A DNA stretch of 64,000 bases from JAZMZS01 sp045120955 (GTDB lineage: Bacteria; Bacillota; Clostridia; Oscillospirales; CAG-272). Positions 1 through 8,654 of this stretch are shown here, one piece after another. Where the stretch lies: NCBI GenBank assembly GCA_045120955.1, contig JBGVFH010000018.1, positions 1-64,000 of the forward strand, given 5' to 3'. Positions within the stretch are counted from its first letter, which is position 1; each line of letters starts with the position of its first letter. A model generated the notes under the pieces. It searched no databases, had not been told where the DNA came from, and saw nothing but the letters and a program-made list of their open reading frames with translations. A program made the position numbers and the translations under genes.

Positions 1-8
1 CCTTTTTG

Positions 9-617
9 TCACGAAATATACTCTCTTACGCGCAGTCTTACTCCGGCTTCGTCGGCGATATGCTGACATACGGTGATATCTTCTTCGGAGAGAAAGCCTC
101 TGACAACGCTCAGAGCTACATCGGGCACATACTGCTTTACCCTCGAGGCGAAGGTGAGCATTGCGCCGTAAGCCGTCTCGCCGTATACCGAGTGACATAC
201 CGCTTGGTATTTTTGCTCATCGGCGGAATTGAGACTGATGGATATCGAGTCTATCAGCCCCTCATACAGAGGTGCTGTGTCTGTCTGCCATATAAGGTCT
301 GACTGACCGTTGGTGTTCAAGCGTATCTTGATATCCGAGTATTTTTCCTTGAGCATTTTGCATACCCACAGCATGTCGTACAGACGGCAGGTCGGCTCGC
401 CGTAGCCGCAGAACACAAGCTCGGTATATTGTCCCTTGCTCCAATTTTTTTCAATATCCGCGAGCACTTCCTCTTTCTCAGGTTCACGCTCAAGCCACAA
501 GGGATCCGAGCCGTATGCCCCCTCGCCGTTATTACGGATGCAAAAATCACAGGCATTTGTACATTTGTTTGTCATGTTGACATACAGTCCTGTGCCAACT
601 TCATATGTTACGGTCAT
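9..617 (-). CDS. TatD-associated radical SAM protein
   Basis: This 202-residue protein has a radical SAM cluster motif near its N-terminus (CTNACDFC, a CxxxCxxC arrangement), followed by an FCGYGEPT segment that matches the GGEPT-like SAM-binding motif. It resembles the small radical SAM family commonly encoded beside tatD (the TatD-linked rSAM family). Its substrate is not known. The start at 617 has an AAGGAG ribosome binding site. It begins 11 bases after the tatD stop, so it is the last gene of a metG-tatD-rSAM transcript. At about 200 residues it is a minimal radical SAM core without an extra C-terminal cluster domain. Family assignment is confident; the reaction is unknown. Confidence 0.85.
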   Translation of the reverse strand: MTVTYEVGTGLYVNMTNKCTNACDFCIRNNGEGAYGSDPLWLEREPEKEEVLADIEKNWSKGQYTELVFCGYGEPTCRLYDMLWVCKMLKEKYSDIKIRLNTNGQSDLIWQTDTAPLYEGLIDSISISLNSADEQKYQAVCHSVYGETAYGAMLTFASRVKQYVPDVALSVVRGFLSEEDITVCQHIADEAGVRLRVREYIS

Positions 618-628
618 GCCGTTCTCCT

Positions 629-1432
629 TTATTTATCTATGCCAAAAAATTTCTTTGCGTTTTCTGCTGTTATGCTCGCCATCTCTTCATATGACACACC
701 GAATATTTCGGCGAGCTTCTCGCAGGTGTAGTGAAGATATCCGGAATGATTGGTTTCTCCTCTGTGAGGTACGGGGGTAAGGTACGGGCAGTCGGTCTCT
801 ATCATGATACGGTCGAGAGGTATCGTTTTTACCACCGAGCGCAGATGCTCTGCGTTTTTAAACGTAACAACACCCGTAAACGAAATATAGTAGCCGAGAG
901 CCATTATTTCTCTTGCGCTCTCCGCACTTCCGCTGTAGCTGTGAAGCACCCCGACAACATCCTTGTGTGCCTTTAGCATTTCAAGGGTCGGACCGTGTGC
1001 GTCTCTGTCATGGATAACTACGGGAAGCGAGTGCTTTTTCGCTATATTCATCTGAGCGTCAAACCATTTTGCCTGACAATCCTTGTTTGTGTCCTCGTAG
1101 TGAAAGTCATAGCCTATCTCACCCAAAGCGACAAGCTTCGATATTTTTTTGCCTTCCCGTATTATATCCTCGAGCTCTGCCAAAGCGCTGTTTATGTCAT
1201 CATACTTGTATGTGTCGCACGGATGAACTCCTGCGGCAAAATACAGATTTTTGAATTCTTTTGACATATCGAGCGCTGACCTTGAGCTTTCTATGTCCCA
1301 GCCGATATTGTTTACGGCATATACATCTTTTTCAAACAAGCGCTCGAGCAGGGCACGGGTGCCGCCCTCAAATTCGGTTTCGTATCTACCGTTGTTGTAG
1401 TGTGCATGAGAGTCAAAGAGGATACCGCTCAT
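629..1432 (-). CDS. tatD: TatD family metal-dependent hydrolase
   Basis: This 267-residue TIM-barrel hydrolase has the TatD metal ligands in order: the DSHAHY HxH motif at the N-terminus, the GEIGYDFHY glutamate motif, VIHDRDAH and VLHSYSG histidines, and the IETDCPY aspartate near the C-terminus. TatD proteins are 3'-5' DNA/RNA exonucleases or D-aminoacyl hydrolases in the cytoplasm. The start codon overlaps the metG stop in an ATGA junction, so translation is probably coupled. A metG-tatD order is common in Bacillota. The length is normal for the family. Confidence 0.93.
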   Translation of the reverse strand: MSGILFDSHAHYNNGRYETEFEGGTRALLERLFEKDVYAVNNIGWDIESSRSALDMSKEFKNLYFAAGVHPCDTYKYDDINSALAELEDIIREGKKISKLVALGEIGYDFHYEDTNKDCQAKWFDAQMNIAKKHSLPVVIHDRDAHGPTLEMLKAHKDVVGVLHSYSGSAESAREIMALGYYISFTGVVTFKNAEHLRSVVKTIPLDRIMIETDCPYLTPVPHRGETNHSGYLHYTCEKLAEIFGVSYEEMASITAENAKKFFGIDK

Positions 1433-3372
1433 CTTATTCTGTCTCCGAGAGGCGTTTCTTCGTCGAGGAATATCACCCTTATTTTATCCGAGCCCGTAGC
1501 GAGTATCATGCCTTCCGAGCGTTCTCCGCAAAGCGTAGCGGGAGCAAGGTTGGCAACAAGTGCGACCTTCTTTCCGACAAGCGACTCGGGCTCATAGTCC
1601 TTTGCAATTCCCGAGAGCACCTGACGCTTTTCATATCCGAGGTCTACCTGAAGCTTGAGCAGTTTTTTTGCCTTCGGCAGCTTTTCTGCGGAAAGTATCT
1701 TTGCACAGCGAAGCTCGACCTTTGCAAAGTCGTCTATCTTTATCTCACTCTCGCAGTCCTCTGGCTTTTGCTTTTGCTTTGCCGCTGCCATGCGGGCATC
1801 AAGCTCAGCCTGAAGCTCCTCAAACATCTTTTTCTCATCTATTCTTGCAAACATAGTGCCGCATGACTTTGTCACAGCTCCGCTCTCAAGCGCACCGAAT
1901 GACTGTATGCTGTCGTAGTCTCGTGCTGACGTTCCGAGACTGTCAAGTATGGTTTCGGCGCTCTGAGGGATGAACGGAGTGAGAAGAACGGCACCTATGC
2001 GGATAGCCTCGAGCAGATTGTAGATGACCGTAGCGAGTCTCGGCTTGTCCTCCTCGCTTTTTGCAAGCACCCACGGCATCGTCTCGTCGATGTATTTGTT
2101 GGTGCGTCTGAGCATTGAGAAGATGCGCTCGTTTGCGTCGGCAACATGATAGCTCTCCATCAGCTCATACGACTCACGGACAGCTGAGAGCACCTCTGCC
2201 TTGAGATCACGGTCAACGTCCGTTTCTTCACCGGGGGCGGGAACTGTACCGTCAAAATATTTTGCGGTCATGGCTATCGTGCGCGAAACGAGATTTCCGA
2301 GGTTATTGGCAAGGTCATTGTTGTAGCGGAGAATTACGTTTTCGTATGATATACTGCCGTCGCTTGCATAAGGCATCTCACTCAGAGCATAGTGACGCAC
2401 ACCGTCGACAGAGAACTTTTCGGCGAGCTCGTCTGCGTATATTACGTTGCCCTTTGATTTTGACATTTTGTCCTGACCGAAGTTGAACCACGGATGACCG
2501 AAAACCTTTTTCGGCAAAGGCAGGTCAAGAGCCATGAGCATGATAGGCCAGTATATGGTATGGAAACGCAAAATATCCTTGCCGATTATGTGGACGTCAG
2601 CAGGCCAATACTTTTGGAAAAGCTCAGGCTGTGTTTCGTTTGCGGGGTCGTATCCGAGTGCTGTGATATAGTTTGAGAGTGCGTCTATCCATACATAGAT
2701 AACGTGCTTGTCGTCAAACTCGACGGGAACTCCCCATTTGAAGGAAGAACGTGAAACGCAAAGATCCTGCAGTCCTGCCTTGAGGAAGTTGTTGACCATT
2801 TCCTTTTTGCGTGACTCAGGCTCGATAAATTCGACGTGCTCGTCGATATACTGCATCAAACGGTCTGCATATTTTGACATACGGAAAAAGTATGCTTCTT
2901 CGGTTGCCTGATGCACGGGTGCTCCGCAGTCGGGACACTTTCCGTCTGCAGCCTGTGTCTGAGTAAAGAAGGACTCGCACGGAGTGCAATACCAGCCCTC
3001 ATAGCTGCCCTTGTATATATCTCCCTTTTCGTATAGCTTATTGAATATGTTTTTGACTGCCTTTTCATGGTAGTCGTCTGTCGTGCGGATGAATTTGTCG
3101 TAGCTTGCGTTCATCAGATCCCAAATACCCTTGATCTCTGCTGCGACATTGTCAACGTACTGCTGAGGCGCAATACCTGCCTCGTTTGCGCAGTTTTCTA
3201 TTTTCTGTCCGTGCTCGTCGGTACCCGTGCAGAAAAATACGTCATAACCTACCTGACGCTTGAAACGGGCGATCGCATCCGTCATTATGACCTCGTATGT
3301 GTTTCCGAAGTGGGGTTTTCTCGATGCATATGCGATTGCCGTGGTGATGTAAAATTTGCCTTTGTTTTCCAT
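1429..3372 (-). CDS. metG: Methionyl-tRNA synthetase
   Basis: MetRS charges tRNA-Met for initiation and elongation. The 647-residue protein carries the class I signature as PHFGNTYE, a zinc knuckle with two CxxC pairs (CTPC and CPDC), the DKMSKSKGN catalytic loop, an anticodon-binding helical region, and a C-terminal EMAP/Trbp111-like tRNA-binding domain (about residues 540-647). The start at 3372 was chosen because GGAGGA lies seven bases upstream; an upstream in-frame extension adds a basic stretch unlike MetRS. It is the first gene of the metG-tatD-rSAM operon. No T-box leader was recognised upstream. Confidence 0.96.
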   Translation of the reverse strand: MENKGKFYITTAIAYASRKPHFGNTYEVIMTDAIARFKRQVGYDVFFCTGTDEHGQKIENCANEAGIAPQQYVDNVAAEIKGIWDLMNASYDKFIRTTDDYHEKAVKNIFNKLYEKGDIYKGSYEGWYCTPCESFFTQTQAADGKCPDCGAPVHQATEEAYFFRMSKYADRLMQYIDEHVEFIEPESRKKEMVNNFLKAGLQDLCVSRSSFKWGVPVEFDDKHVIYVWIDALSNYITALGYDPANETQPELFQKYWPADVHIIGKDILRFHTIYWPIMLMALDLPLPKKVFGHPWFNFGQDKMSKSKGNVIYADELAEKFSVDGVRHYALSEMPYASDGSISYENVILRYNNDLANNLGNLVSRTIAMTAKYFDGTVPAPGEETDVDRDLKAEVLSAVRESYELMESYHVADANERIFSMLRRTNKYIDETMPWVLAKSEEDKPRLATVIYNLLEAIRIGAVLLTPFIPQSAETILDSLGTSARDYDSIQSFGALESGAVTKSCGTMFARIDEKKMFEELQAELDARMAAAKQKQKPEDCESEIKIDDFAKVELRCAKILSAEKLPKAKKLLKLQVDLGYEKRQVLSGIAKDYEPESLVGKKVALVANLAPATLCGERSEGMILATGSDKIRVIFLDEETPLGDRIR

Positions 3373-3520
3373 GTTTGTCCTCCGTGCGCAGACGAAATGG
3401 CGCCTGCGTCTTTTATGTATTTTTGCCCTGATGATGAGCATATAAGAGAAGAGTGAAAAAATAAAAGAACGAACGCAAAAATCGGCGTTTGTTATTCAAT
3501 GTTTGCCATTTTTTCACTTT

Positions 3521-3736
3521 TCATTTATTATTTTTTCTTCTGTCGGTCTGCCCGAGCATATAGTCAATGCTTGCGGAATATATTTTTGAGAGCTTTATCA
3601 GCGTTTGAGCGGTCAGTGCATTTACTCCGTTTTCGTATGCCGAGTAGGTGCGTCTGTCAACGCCGAGCAGCATGGCTACCTTTTCCTGAGTGTAGCCCTT
3701 TTCCCGACGAAGTTGCTTGAGCCTTTCAAAAACCAT
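3521..3736 (-). CDS. Small Xre-family helix-turn-helix regulator
   Basis: The 71-residue protein is almost entirely one Cro/C1-type helix-turn-helix: LKQLRREKGYTQEKVAMLLGV, then RRTYSAYENG, then a third helix and a YMLGQTD end. Such single-domain proteins bind operator DNA as dimers. A GGAGGAG ribosome binding site precedes the start. It lies 16 bases after the stop of the DUF554 membrane protein gene and is probably cotranscribed with it. Its target is unknown; no toxin partner is visible. Confidence 0.85.
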   Translation of the reverse strand: MVFERLKQLRREKGYTQEKVAMLLGVDRRTYSAYENGVNALTAQTLIKLSKIYSASIDYMLGQTDRRKNNK

Positions 3737-3752
3737 ATACTCCTCCGAATTT

Positions 3753-4478
3753 CTAAATGACCGTTGATAACAGCATTGATATCAAAATTGCAGGCAGATA
3801 GTTTGCGACCTTGATCTTTGTAATGCCCATGAGGTTGAGCCCTATGATGACGATGAGAAGACTGCCCGTGCAGTTCATCTCGCATATCATGTGGTTTGTA
3901 AGAAGCGGCTCGATGAGTCCTGCCGCAAGCACAAGAGCACCTTGAAATACGAGCACGAACGCAGACGATAACAGCACCCCTATGCCAAAGCTGACAGACA
4001 GTGCCATTCCGGATACAAAATCAAGCACGCCTTTTGTAAAATACAGCGTGTTGTCGCCCGACACCCCCGCATTTACAGCCCCAACGATAGTCATGGAGCC
4101 TACGCAGAACAGCAGGCACGCACTGACAAAGCCTTGTGCTATACTGCCCTTTGCTTCGTTATTTGCAGAAAATCTTTGTTCCACCTTGTCTCCGAGACGG
4201 GTGAGGTGTGAGTCAATATCGAGCAAAGTACCCGCCGCCACTCCGAGTGCTATCGAGATTATCGGCATGACGGGATTTGCCTCGCTGTCCGTCCCTGCGC
4301 TTACAGCCCCTGAAATGCCTATGTATACTGTACACATCCCTATTCCGCACATAAGAGCATCGGTCAGCTTTTTCGGTATTCCTTTTTTTAATGCAAGCCC
4401 TATGAGAGAGCCGATGATAACTGTAACGGTGTTAAAAAGCACTCCCGAATATTTAAAGCCGAGCAATAAATCTATCAT
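3753..4478 (-). CDS. DUF554 family membrane protein
   Basis: This polytopic membrane protein of 241 residues starts FNTVTVIIGSLIGLAL and continues with about seven hydrophobic segments. It matches the DUF554 (YdfK/YqgA) family, whose function is unresolved. The start at 4478 has GAGGT six bases upstream and is preferred over a start six codons earlier. The gene is followed by a small Xre regulator in the same direction. Glycine-rich stretches such as GIGMCTVYIGISGAVSAG are typical of the family. Confidence 0.85.
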   Translation of the reverse strand: MIDLLLGFKYSGVLFNTVTVIIGSLIGLALKKGIPKKLTDALMCGIGMCTVYIGISGAVSAGTDSEANPVMPIISIALGVAAGTLLDIDSHLTRLGDKVEQRFSANNEAKGSIAQGFVSACLLFCVGSMTIVGAVNAGVSGDNTLYFTKGVLDFVSGMALSVSFGIGVLLSSAFVLVFQGALVLAAGLIEPLLTNHMICEMNCTGSLLIVIIGLNLMGITKIKVANYLPAILISMLLSTVI

Positions 4479-4584
4479 GTCTACCTCAAAACACAAATGA
4501 AACTTCTATCATATTATTATACATTTATATTTGCGTCTTTACAAGAGTTTTTGAAATAAAATTTCTTGCATGGCACCCACCCCC

Positions 4585-4613
4585 TTGATTTGAAGCACAA
4601 AACGGTGTATAAT
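4585..4613 (+). promoter_or_regulatory. Sigma-A promoter of the alpha/beta hydrolase gene
   Basis: TTGATT at 4585-4590 and TATAAT at 4608-4613 are separated by 17 bases. The start codon lies 29 bases downstream. Confidence 0.8.
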
Positions 4614-4642
4614 CAGAAAAACGAAACTTGGAGATGTGACAA

Positions 4643-5590
4643 ATGAAAATTTTTTTGACGGTCATGCTTTGTCTGCTTGCGTTGCTTGCCGTATTGCTGA
4701 TCTATGTGTCGTGGCTGTTGTTTTCGATGGCGTGTGCGAGAAAGATACCTCGTATAATCTCGCCCTTGATGTCAAAGCTGATAGGCGGCTTTAATGTTGG
4801 CGAGCTTGAAATGGTCAAGGTCGGCAAAAAGTTTTATGAAGAGGAGCGGCGTGAGCCGTGGTATATAAGATCGCACGACGGACTTGCTCTTCACGCTGAG
4901 TATATACCGTGTGAGAATGCGAGAGCGACCATCATACTTATGCACGGATATCGCTCATCGGCTCTGCACGATTTTTCGGGAGTGCTTCCGTATTACAGAC
5001 AGCTCGGACTCAACATATTGCTGTGCGACCAGCGTGCCCACGGCGAGAGCGAGGGAAAATACATTACCTTCGGGGTGCTTGAGCGTTATGACGTTCGTGC
5101 GTGGGTGCTTGAGCATAACAAAAGGATAGGGGCTGACACTCCCGTGATACTTGACGGTATCTCGATGGGCGGTGCTACCGTTGCGTATGCGGCGGGGCTT
5201 GAGCTTCCGAAGAACGTATGCGCAGTAATGGATGATTGCGGATATTCAAATCCGAAAGCGCAGATACAGTACGTCATGGGTCTGATGAAAATTCCGGTGT
5301 TTCCGTTTTATCCCGTAGCCAATACGATATGCAGACTTCTTGCGAAATTCTCGTTTTCGGATGTTGATGCTAAACAGACTCTGTCAAAGACGGATATCCC
5401 TTGTCTGTTCATTCACGGTGAGGCGGATGACTTTGTCCCGTGCAGTATGGGAATTGAGTGCCATGACAGTTGTGCGTCGAAAAAATATATTTTCGTCTGT
5501 CCGGAGGCAAAGCACGGTATGAGCTATATCGTGCAAACAGAAAAGTGTCAGAAGATGCTCAGAGATTTTATCGACGAGGTCTTAAAATAA
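4643..5590 (+). CDS. Membrane-anchored alpha/beta hydrolase
   Basis: The 315-residue protein has one N-terminal membrane segment (about residues 4-30) followed by an alpha/beta hydrolase fold. The nucleophile elbow is GISMGG with Ser174. Asp262 or Asp263 (HGEADD) and His291 (AKHGMSY) complete the catalytic triad, and an HGY oxyanion motif is at about residue 101. The family includes serine aminopeptidase-like lipases/esterases; the substrate is not evident. The gene is single, with its own promoter and a strong terminator. Confidence 0.88.
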   Translation: MKIFLTVMLCLLALLAVLLIYVSWLLFSMACARKIPRIISPLMSKLIGGFNVGELEMVKVGKKFYEEERREPWYIRSHDGLALHAEYIPCENARATIILMHGYRSSALHDFSGVLPYYRQLGLNILLCDQRAHGESEGKYITFGVLERYDVRAWVLEHNKRIGADTPVILDGISMGGATVAYAAGLELPKNVCAVMDDCGYSNPKAQIQYVMGLMKIPVFPFYPVANTICRLLAKFSFSDVDAKQTLSKTDIPCLFIHGEADDFVPCSMGIECHDSCASKKYIFVCPEAKHGMSYIVQTEKCQKMLRDFIDEVLK

Positions 5591-5598
5591 AAATGTCA

Positions 5599-5641
5599 AA
5601 AAGCAATGATGACTCTTAGCATGAGTTATCATTGCTTTTTT
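5599..5641 (+). terminator. Rho-independent terminator of the alpha/beta hydrolase gene
   Basis: AAAAGCAATGAT pairs with ATCATTGCTTTT around a hairpin closed by ACTC/GAGT, and is followed by six T. Repeat copy A begins directly after the T tract. Confidence 0.9.
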
Positions 5642-5739
5642 GCCGCACAGGAAATTGCTCTCACTCGCCGTTTTGCACAGCTTCTGTATTATAAAAACAA
5701 CGGTAGGAGAGAGGATGGGTGACACACTGTCCGCTTTTA
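5642..5739 (+). repeat. Dispersed intergenic repeat, copy A (short-loop subfamily)
   Basis: This copy begins GCACAGGAAATTGC and continues CTCACTCGCCGTTTTGCACAG, a tract very similar to that of copy D. It then has AACGGTAGGAGAGAGGATGGG and ends in CCGCTTTTA. It lies between the terminator of the plus-strand hydrolase and the convergent bioY gene. The terminal TTTTA overlaps the bioY stop codon on the minus strand. The main stem is less perfect than in copy D (CTCGCC against GGAGAG). Confidence 0.8.
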
Positions 5740-6285
5740 TCGGATATGAGCTCTGAGCTTCTTTGTCAGCAGAATGCTCGCCGCCGATTTTACGGCGTCT
5801 GGAATAATAAAGGGAATAACGCATACCGACAGGGCATTTGATATAGAGGTGGGCTGTGCGAAATACAGGTTCTTTAACAGCAGAAAGTAGAGCGTACCGC
5901 ATATGTACACACACAGCAAATTAATGGCGGAGGCAAGTGCGAGTGCTTTTGTGCTTTTTGAGCGGTCGCTTATCATGCCTGCGAAAAACGCTCCGGGAAT
6001 AAACCCGAGAGTAAAGCCGAAGGTGAGACTGAAAAAGCTCGCCAAGCCTGCACCCGTCGTAAAAACGGGAAGCCCCGCAAGACCGCAAAAGATATACAGC
6101 AGTACCGTGACACAGCCGTATTTTCTGCCAAGGAGCAGAGCCGCTGTGTTTGTAAACAGAAGCTGTAGGGTAACTGGCACGGCGAGCGGCAGCTTTATGT
6201 ATGCTCCGAGCGTTGTCAGAGCACAGAAAAGCGAGCAGAACACAAGCGACCGAAGCTCCCGTGTCCGTGCTTTAGAATCTTTCAA
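5737..6285 (-). CDS. bioY: Biotin transporter BioY (S component)
   Basis: BioY is the substrate-binding membrane subunit of the ECF biotin importer. The 182-residue protein has about six membrane helices and the family pattern LGAYIKLPLAVPVTLQLLFTNTAA near the N-terminus, with a central FTLGFIPGAFFAG segment. The start is TTG with GAGGT five bases upstream. It overlaps the end of birA by 14 bases, so the two genes are translationally coupled. No EcfA/EcfT genes are nearby, so energising subunits must be supplied elsewhere. A BirA operator upstream of birA would place uptake under biotin control. Confidence 0.92.
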   Translation of the reverse strand: MKDSKARTRELRSLVFCSLFCALTTLGAYIKLPLAVPVTLQLLFTNTAALLLGRKYGCVTVLLYIFCGLAGLPVFTTGAGLASFFSLTFGFTLGFIPGAFFAGMISDRSKSTKALALASAINLLCVYICGTLYFLLLKNLYFAQPTSISNALSVCVIPFIIPDAVKSAASILLTKKLRAHIR

Positions 6286-7219
6286 GCTGAACCTCGCCGC
6301 TTCTCAGTATCTCCGTGTCCTCGCCGCTCTTCACTATCAGTCCTCCCGTACCGTCAATGCCCGTGACGGTACCGCTCTGTAGTGTATTGTTTTTTCTGTA
6401 GTATATCTCTCTGTCTATCAGCATCATGTGCTCGGTGTATTCTTTTATCAGACTTTCATCATCCCCCTCGAGCACAGTGAGCAGGGTGTCGGTAATATCA
6501 GCCGCAAGCCTTGCTCTCGATATTTTTTGCTTTGTCACGGCGCTTGCTTTGTCCTTTATTTCATCGGGAAAGCCCCCCTCGGGTGCGGTGATATTGATGC
6601 CGATACCGCATATAACAGCACAAAGCTCCCCCGTTTCAAGCTCGCTTACAGCTTCACACAGTATTCCGCATACCTTTCTCTCTCCTATATAGATATCGTT
6701 TACCCATTTTATTTTTGCGGGCTCCTCGCTTATGCTTTGAATGACTTTTCTTGCCGCAACCGCAGCCGCTACCGTATACATCACGCCCTCGCGCAGACAA
6801 CTCGGTTTTATTATCACGCTCATGTATATGCCGGAACCTGCGGGAGAGAAAAAGCTCCTGCCGTATCTGCCTCTGCCGTTTGTCTGCTCGTTTGCCGCAA
6901 TAAGCGTGCCGTGAGAGGCTGATGCTGCCATCTGCTTTGCAATTTCGTTGGTCGAGCGCACGCAATCATAGCAGAAAACATCAATATGTCTGCCATTTGG
7001 CAGATGTGCCGACACGGACTCACGACACAAAATATCAGAGGGGTGTGTGAGCCGATATCCGTTTTTCGGAGAGGACTGTATCTCTATCCCCAGCTCTCTG
7101 AGAGCCTTTATTTCTTTGCACACCGCCATTCTTGATATTCCGAGTTTTTTTGCTATTTCGGCACCCGATACGAAACTTCCGCATTCTTTTTCTAAAAAAA
7201 ACAGGATTTTATTTTTCAT
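6272..7219 (-). CDS. birA: Bifunctional biotin-protein ligase and repressor BirA
   Basis: BirA makes biotinyl-AMP, biotinylates carboxylase carrier domains, and represses biotin genes when loaded. The 315-residue protein has an N-terminal winged helix (SGAEIAKKLGISRMAVCKEIKAL). The ligase domain contains STNEIAKQ, the GRGRYGRSFFSPAG adenylate-binding loop, KWVNDIYI and a C-terminal SH3-like domain. It is the first gene of birA-bioY. A matching inverted-repeat operator lies about 105 bases upstream, overlapping a divergent promoter region shared with the DAHP synthase gene. Confidence 0.95.
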   Translation of the reverse strand: MKNKILFFLEKECGSFVSGAEIAKKLGISRMAVCKEIKALRELGIEIQSSPKNGYRLTHPSDILCRESVSAHLPNGRHIDVFCYDCVRSTNEIAKQMAASASHGTLIAANEQTNGRGRYGRSFFSPAGSGIYMSVIIKPSCLREGVMYTVAAAVAARKVIQSISEEPAKIKWVNDIYIGERKVCGILCEAVSELETGELCAVICGIGINITAPEGGFPDEIKDKASAVTKQKISRARLAADITDTLLTVLEGDDESLIKEYTEHMMLIDREIYYRKNNTLQSGTVTGIDGTGGLIVKSGEDTEILRSGEVQLERF

Positions 7220-7301
7220 ATGCTCTTTACCTTTTGAAAAATTTGTGTTATACTATGGAGTAAATTGAAGAAAAAAATACAATCTTTCAATGCTTTTTTG
7301 T

Positions 7302-7330
7302 ATTTTAACATATATATTGCGTATTGTAAA
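7302..7330 (-). promoter_or_regulatory. Probable birA-bioY promoter
   Basis: On the minus strand TTTACA (7325-7330) and TAAAAT (7302-7307) are 17 bases apart. The -35 box lies inside the left half-site of the BirA operator, so bound BirA would block polymerase. Confidence 0.65.
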
Positions 7331-7354
7331 CACTTTTTTGAAAACAGTTTACAA
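7324..7354. promoter_or_regulatory. Candidate BirA operator
   Basis: TTGTAAAC (7324-7331) and GTTTACAA (7347-7354) form a perfect inverted repeat separated by 15 bases. This matches the known architecture of bacterial BirA sites (TTGTnAAC, a 14-16 base spacer, GTTnACAA). It sits between the divergent birA and DAHP synthase genes and covers the birA -35 box. Confidence 0.75.
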
Positions 7355-7397
7355 AAGCAGTCAAGCAAAAGTTTTAAAAGTAGCGGAGGACTAAACT

Positions 7398-8426
7398 ATG
7401 CCAATGGAATTTTCAAGAAAATTGCCTATACCTAAGGAGACAAAGGAGAAATATCCCGTCAGTGCCGAGGCTGTGGCAGCAAAGGAAAAACGTGATATCG
7501 AGATAAAAAAGGTGTTTACGGGTGAGTCGGACAAGATGGTGCTGGTAATAGGACCTTGCTCTGCCGACAGCGAAGAGCCGGTAATGGAGTATATGTACCG
7601 TCTGAAAAAGCTTCAGGATAAGGTAGAAGACAAGCTCATTCTTATTCCGAGAATATATACAAACAAGCCCAGAACCACGGGTACGGGATACAAGGGAATG
7701 CTCCATCAGCCCAACCCCGAGGGAAAGCCTGATCTTTACCAAGGTATTCTTGCTATCCGTGAGCTTCACACAAGAGTTCTTACAGAGACGGGACTCCCCA
7801 CAGCGGACGAGATGCTCTATCCCTCAAACCACAGATACCTCTCGGATCTTCTTTCGTATGTTGCGGTAGGCGCACGCTCGACAGAGAACCAAGAGCACAG
7901 ACTTGTAGCGAGCGGTATTGATATTCCCGTCGGAATGAAAAACCCGACAAGCGGCGATATCTCCGTAATGCTCAACTCGATCGTTGCGGCTCAGTCCGAG
8001 CAGTCGTTTATTTACAGAGGCTGGGACGTCAAGACCTCGGGCAATCCCCTTTGCCACGCTATCCTTCGCGGATATGTTGACAACTACGGCAGATCCATGC
8101 CCAACTATCACTATGAGGATCTTGCCGCCCTCTACGAAGCATACGCAAAGAGAGATCTTGCAAACATTGCACTTATCGTTGACTCCAACCATGCAAATTC
8201 GGGCAAGAAGTATGACGAGCAGCCGAGAATTTGCAAGGAGGTACTCCACTCCGCAAGACATAATGCTGACATAAAGAAGATGGTCAAGGGCTTTATGATA
8301 GAGAGCTATCTTGAGGACGGCTGCCAGAAGATAGGCGAGGGCGTGTTCGGAAAGTCGATCACCGACCCGTGCCTCGGCTGGGACAAAACAGAAAAGCTTG
8401 TTCTTGACATAGCAGATCTGATCTAA
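7398..8426 (+). CDS. aroF: 3-deoxy-7-phosphoheptulonate synthase, class I
   Basis: DAHP synthase condenses phosphoenolpyruvate and erythrose 4-phosphate in the first step of the shikimate pathway. The 342-residue protein shows the class I AroFGH hallmarks: VIGPCSADS, PRTTGTGYKGM, the GARSTENQEHR motif, GMKNPTSGD, DSNHANSGK and a late MIESYLEDG. The gene symbol is generic, since the feedback type (Phe, Tyr or Trp) cannot be read from the sequence. GGAGGA precedes the ATG. The shikimate kinase gene in this window (18707) is not linked to it. Confidence 0.93.
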   Translation: MPMEFSRKLPIPKETKEKYPVSAEAVAAKEKRDIEIKKVFTGESDKMVLVIGPCSADSEEPVMEYMYRLKKLQDKVEDKLILIPRIYTNKPRTTGTGYKGMLHQPNPEGKPDLYQGILAIRELHTRVLTETGLPTADEMLYPSNHRYLSDLLSYVAVGARSTENQEHRLVASGIDIPVGMKNPTSGDISVMLNSIVAAQSEQSFIYRGWDVKTSGNPLCHAILRGYVDNYGRSMPNYHYEDLAALYEAYAKRDLANIALIVDSNHANSGKKYDEQPRICKEVLHSARHNADIKKMVKGFMIESYLEDGCQKIGEGVFGKSITDPCLGWDKTEKLVLDIADLI

Positions 8427-8447
8427 GAAATTATAGTGATTATTGAG

Positions 8448-8486
8448 CGGGTAACGCCTTTTTAAAGGTGTTACCCGTGCCGTTTT
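8448..8486 (+). terminator. Terminator hairpin after the DAHP synthase gene
   Basis: CGGGTAACGCC pairs with GGTGTTACCCG (8448-8477) around a short AT-rich loop. A TTTT run follows after a brief gap. Confidence 0.7.
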
Positions 8487-8513
8487 CCGAAAAAAACTTT
8501 ATAAAATATCAAA

Positions 8514-8548
8514 CTGCCTGGTAACTTTGTCTGTTACCCGGCAGTTTT
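8514..8548 (+). terminator. Second terminator hairpin in tandem
   Basis: CTGCCTGGTAAC pairs with GTTACCCGGCAG around a seven-base loop, followed by TTTT. It repeats the GGTAAC/GTTACC core of the first hairpin, which suggests local duplication. Confidence 0.7.
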
Positions 8549-8654
8549 GCACGTAAGCTTTTTGCGGTGTCAGCATTTAATTTGCGCCGCTTTATAAATA
8601 CACCGTGGGTATATTTATAAAGCAGAGAATTTATATATACTGCTGTGCCGATCT

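Noticed and set aside
8448..8548. Twin GGTAAC/GTTACC hairpins as an attenuator for a downstream gene
   Set aside because: The downstream gene is on the opposite strand and converges, so they are best read as tandem terminators.
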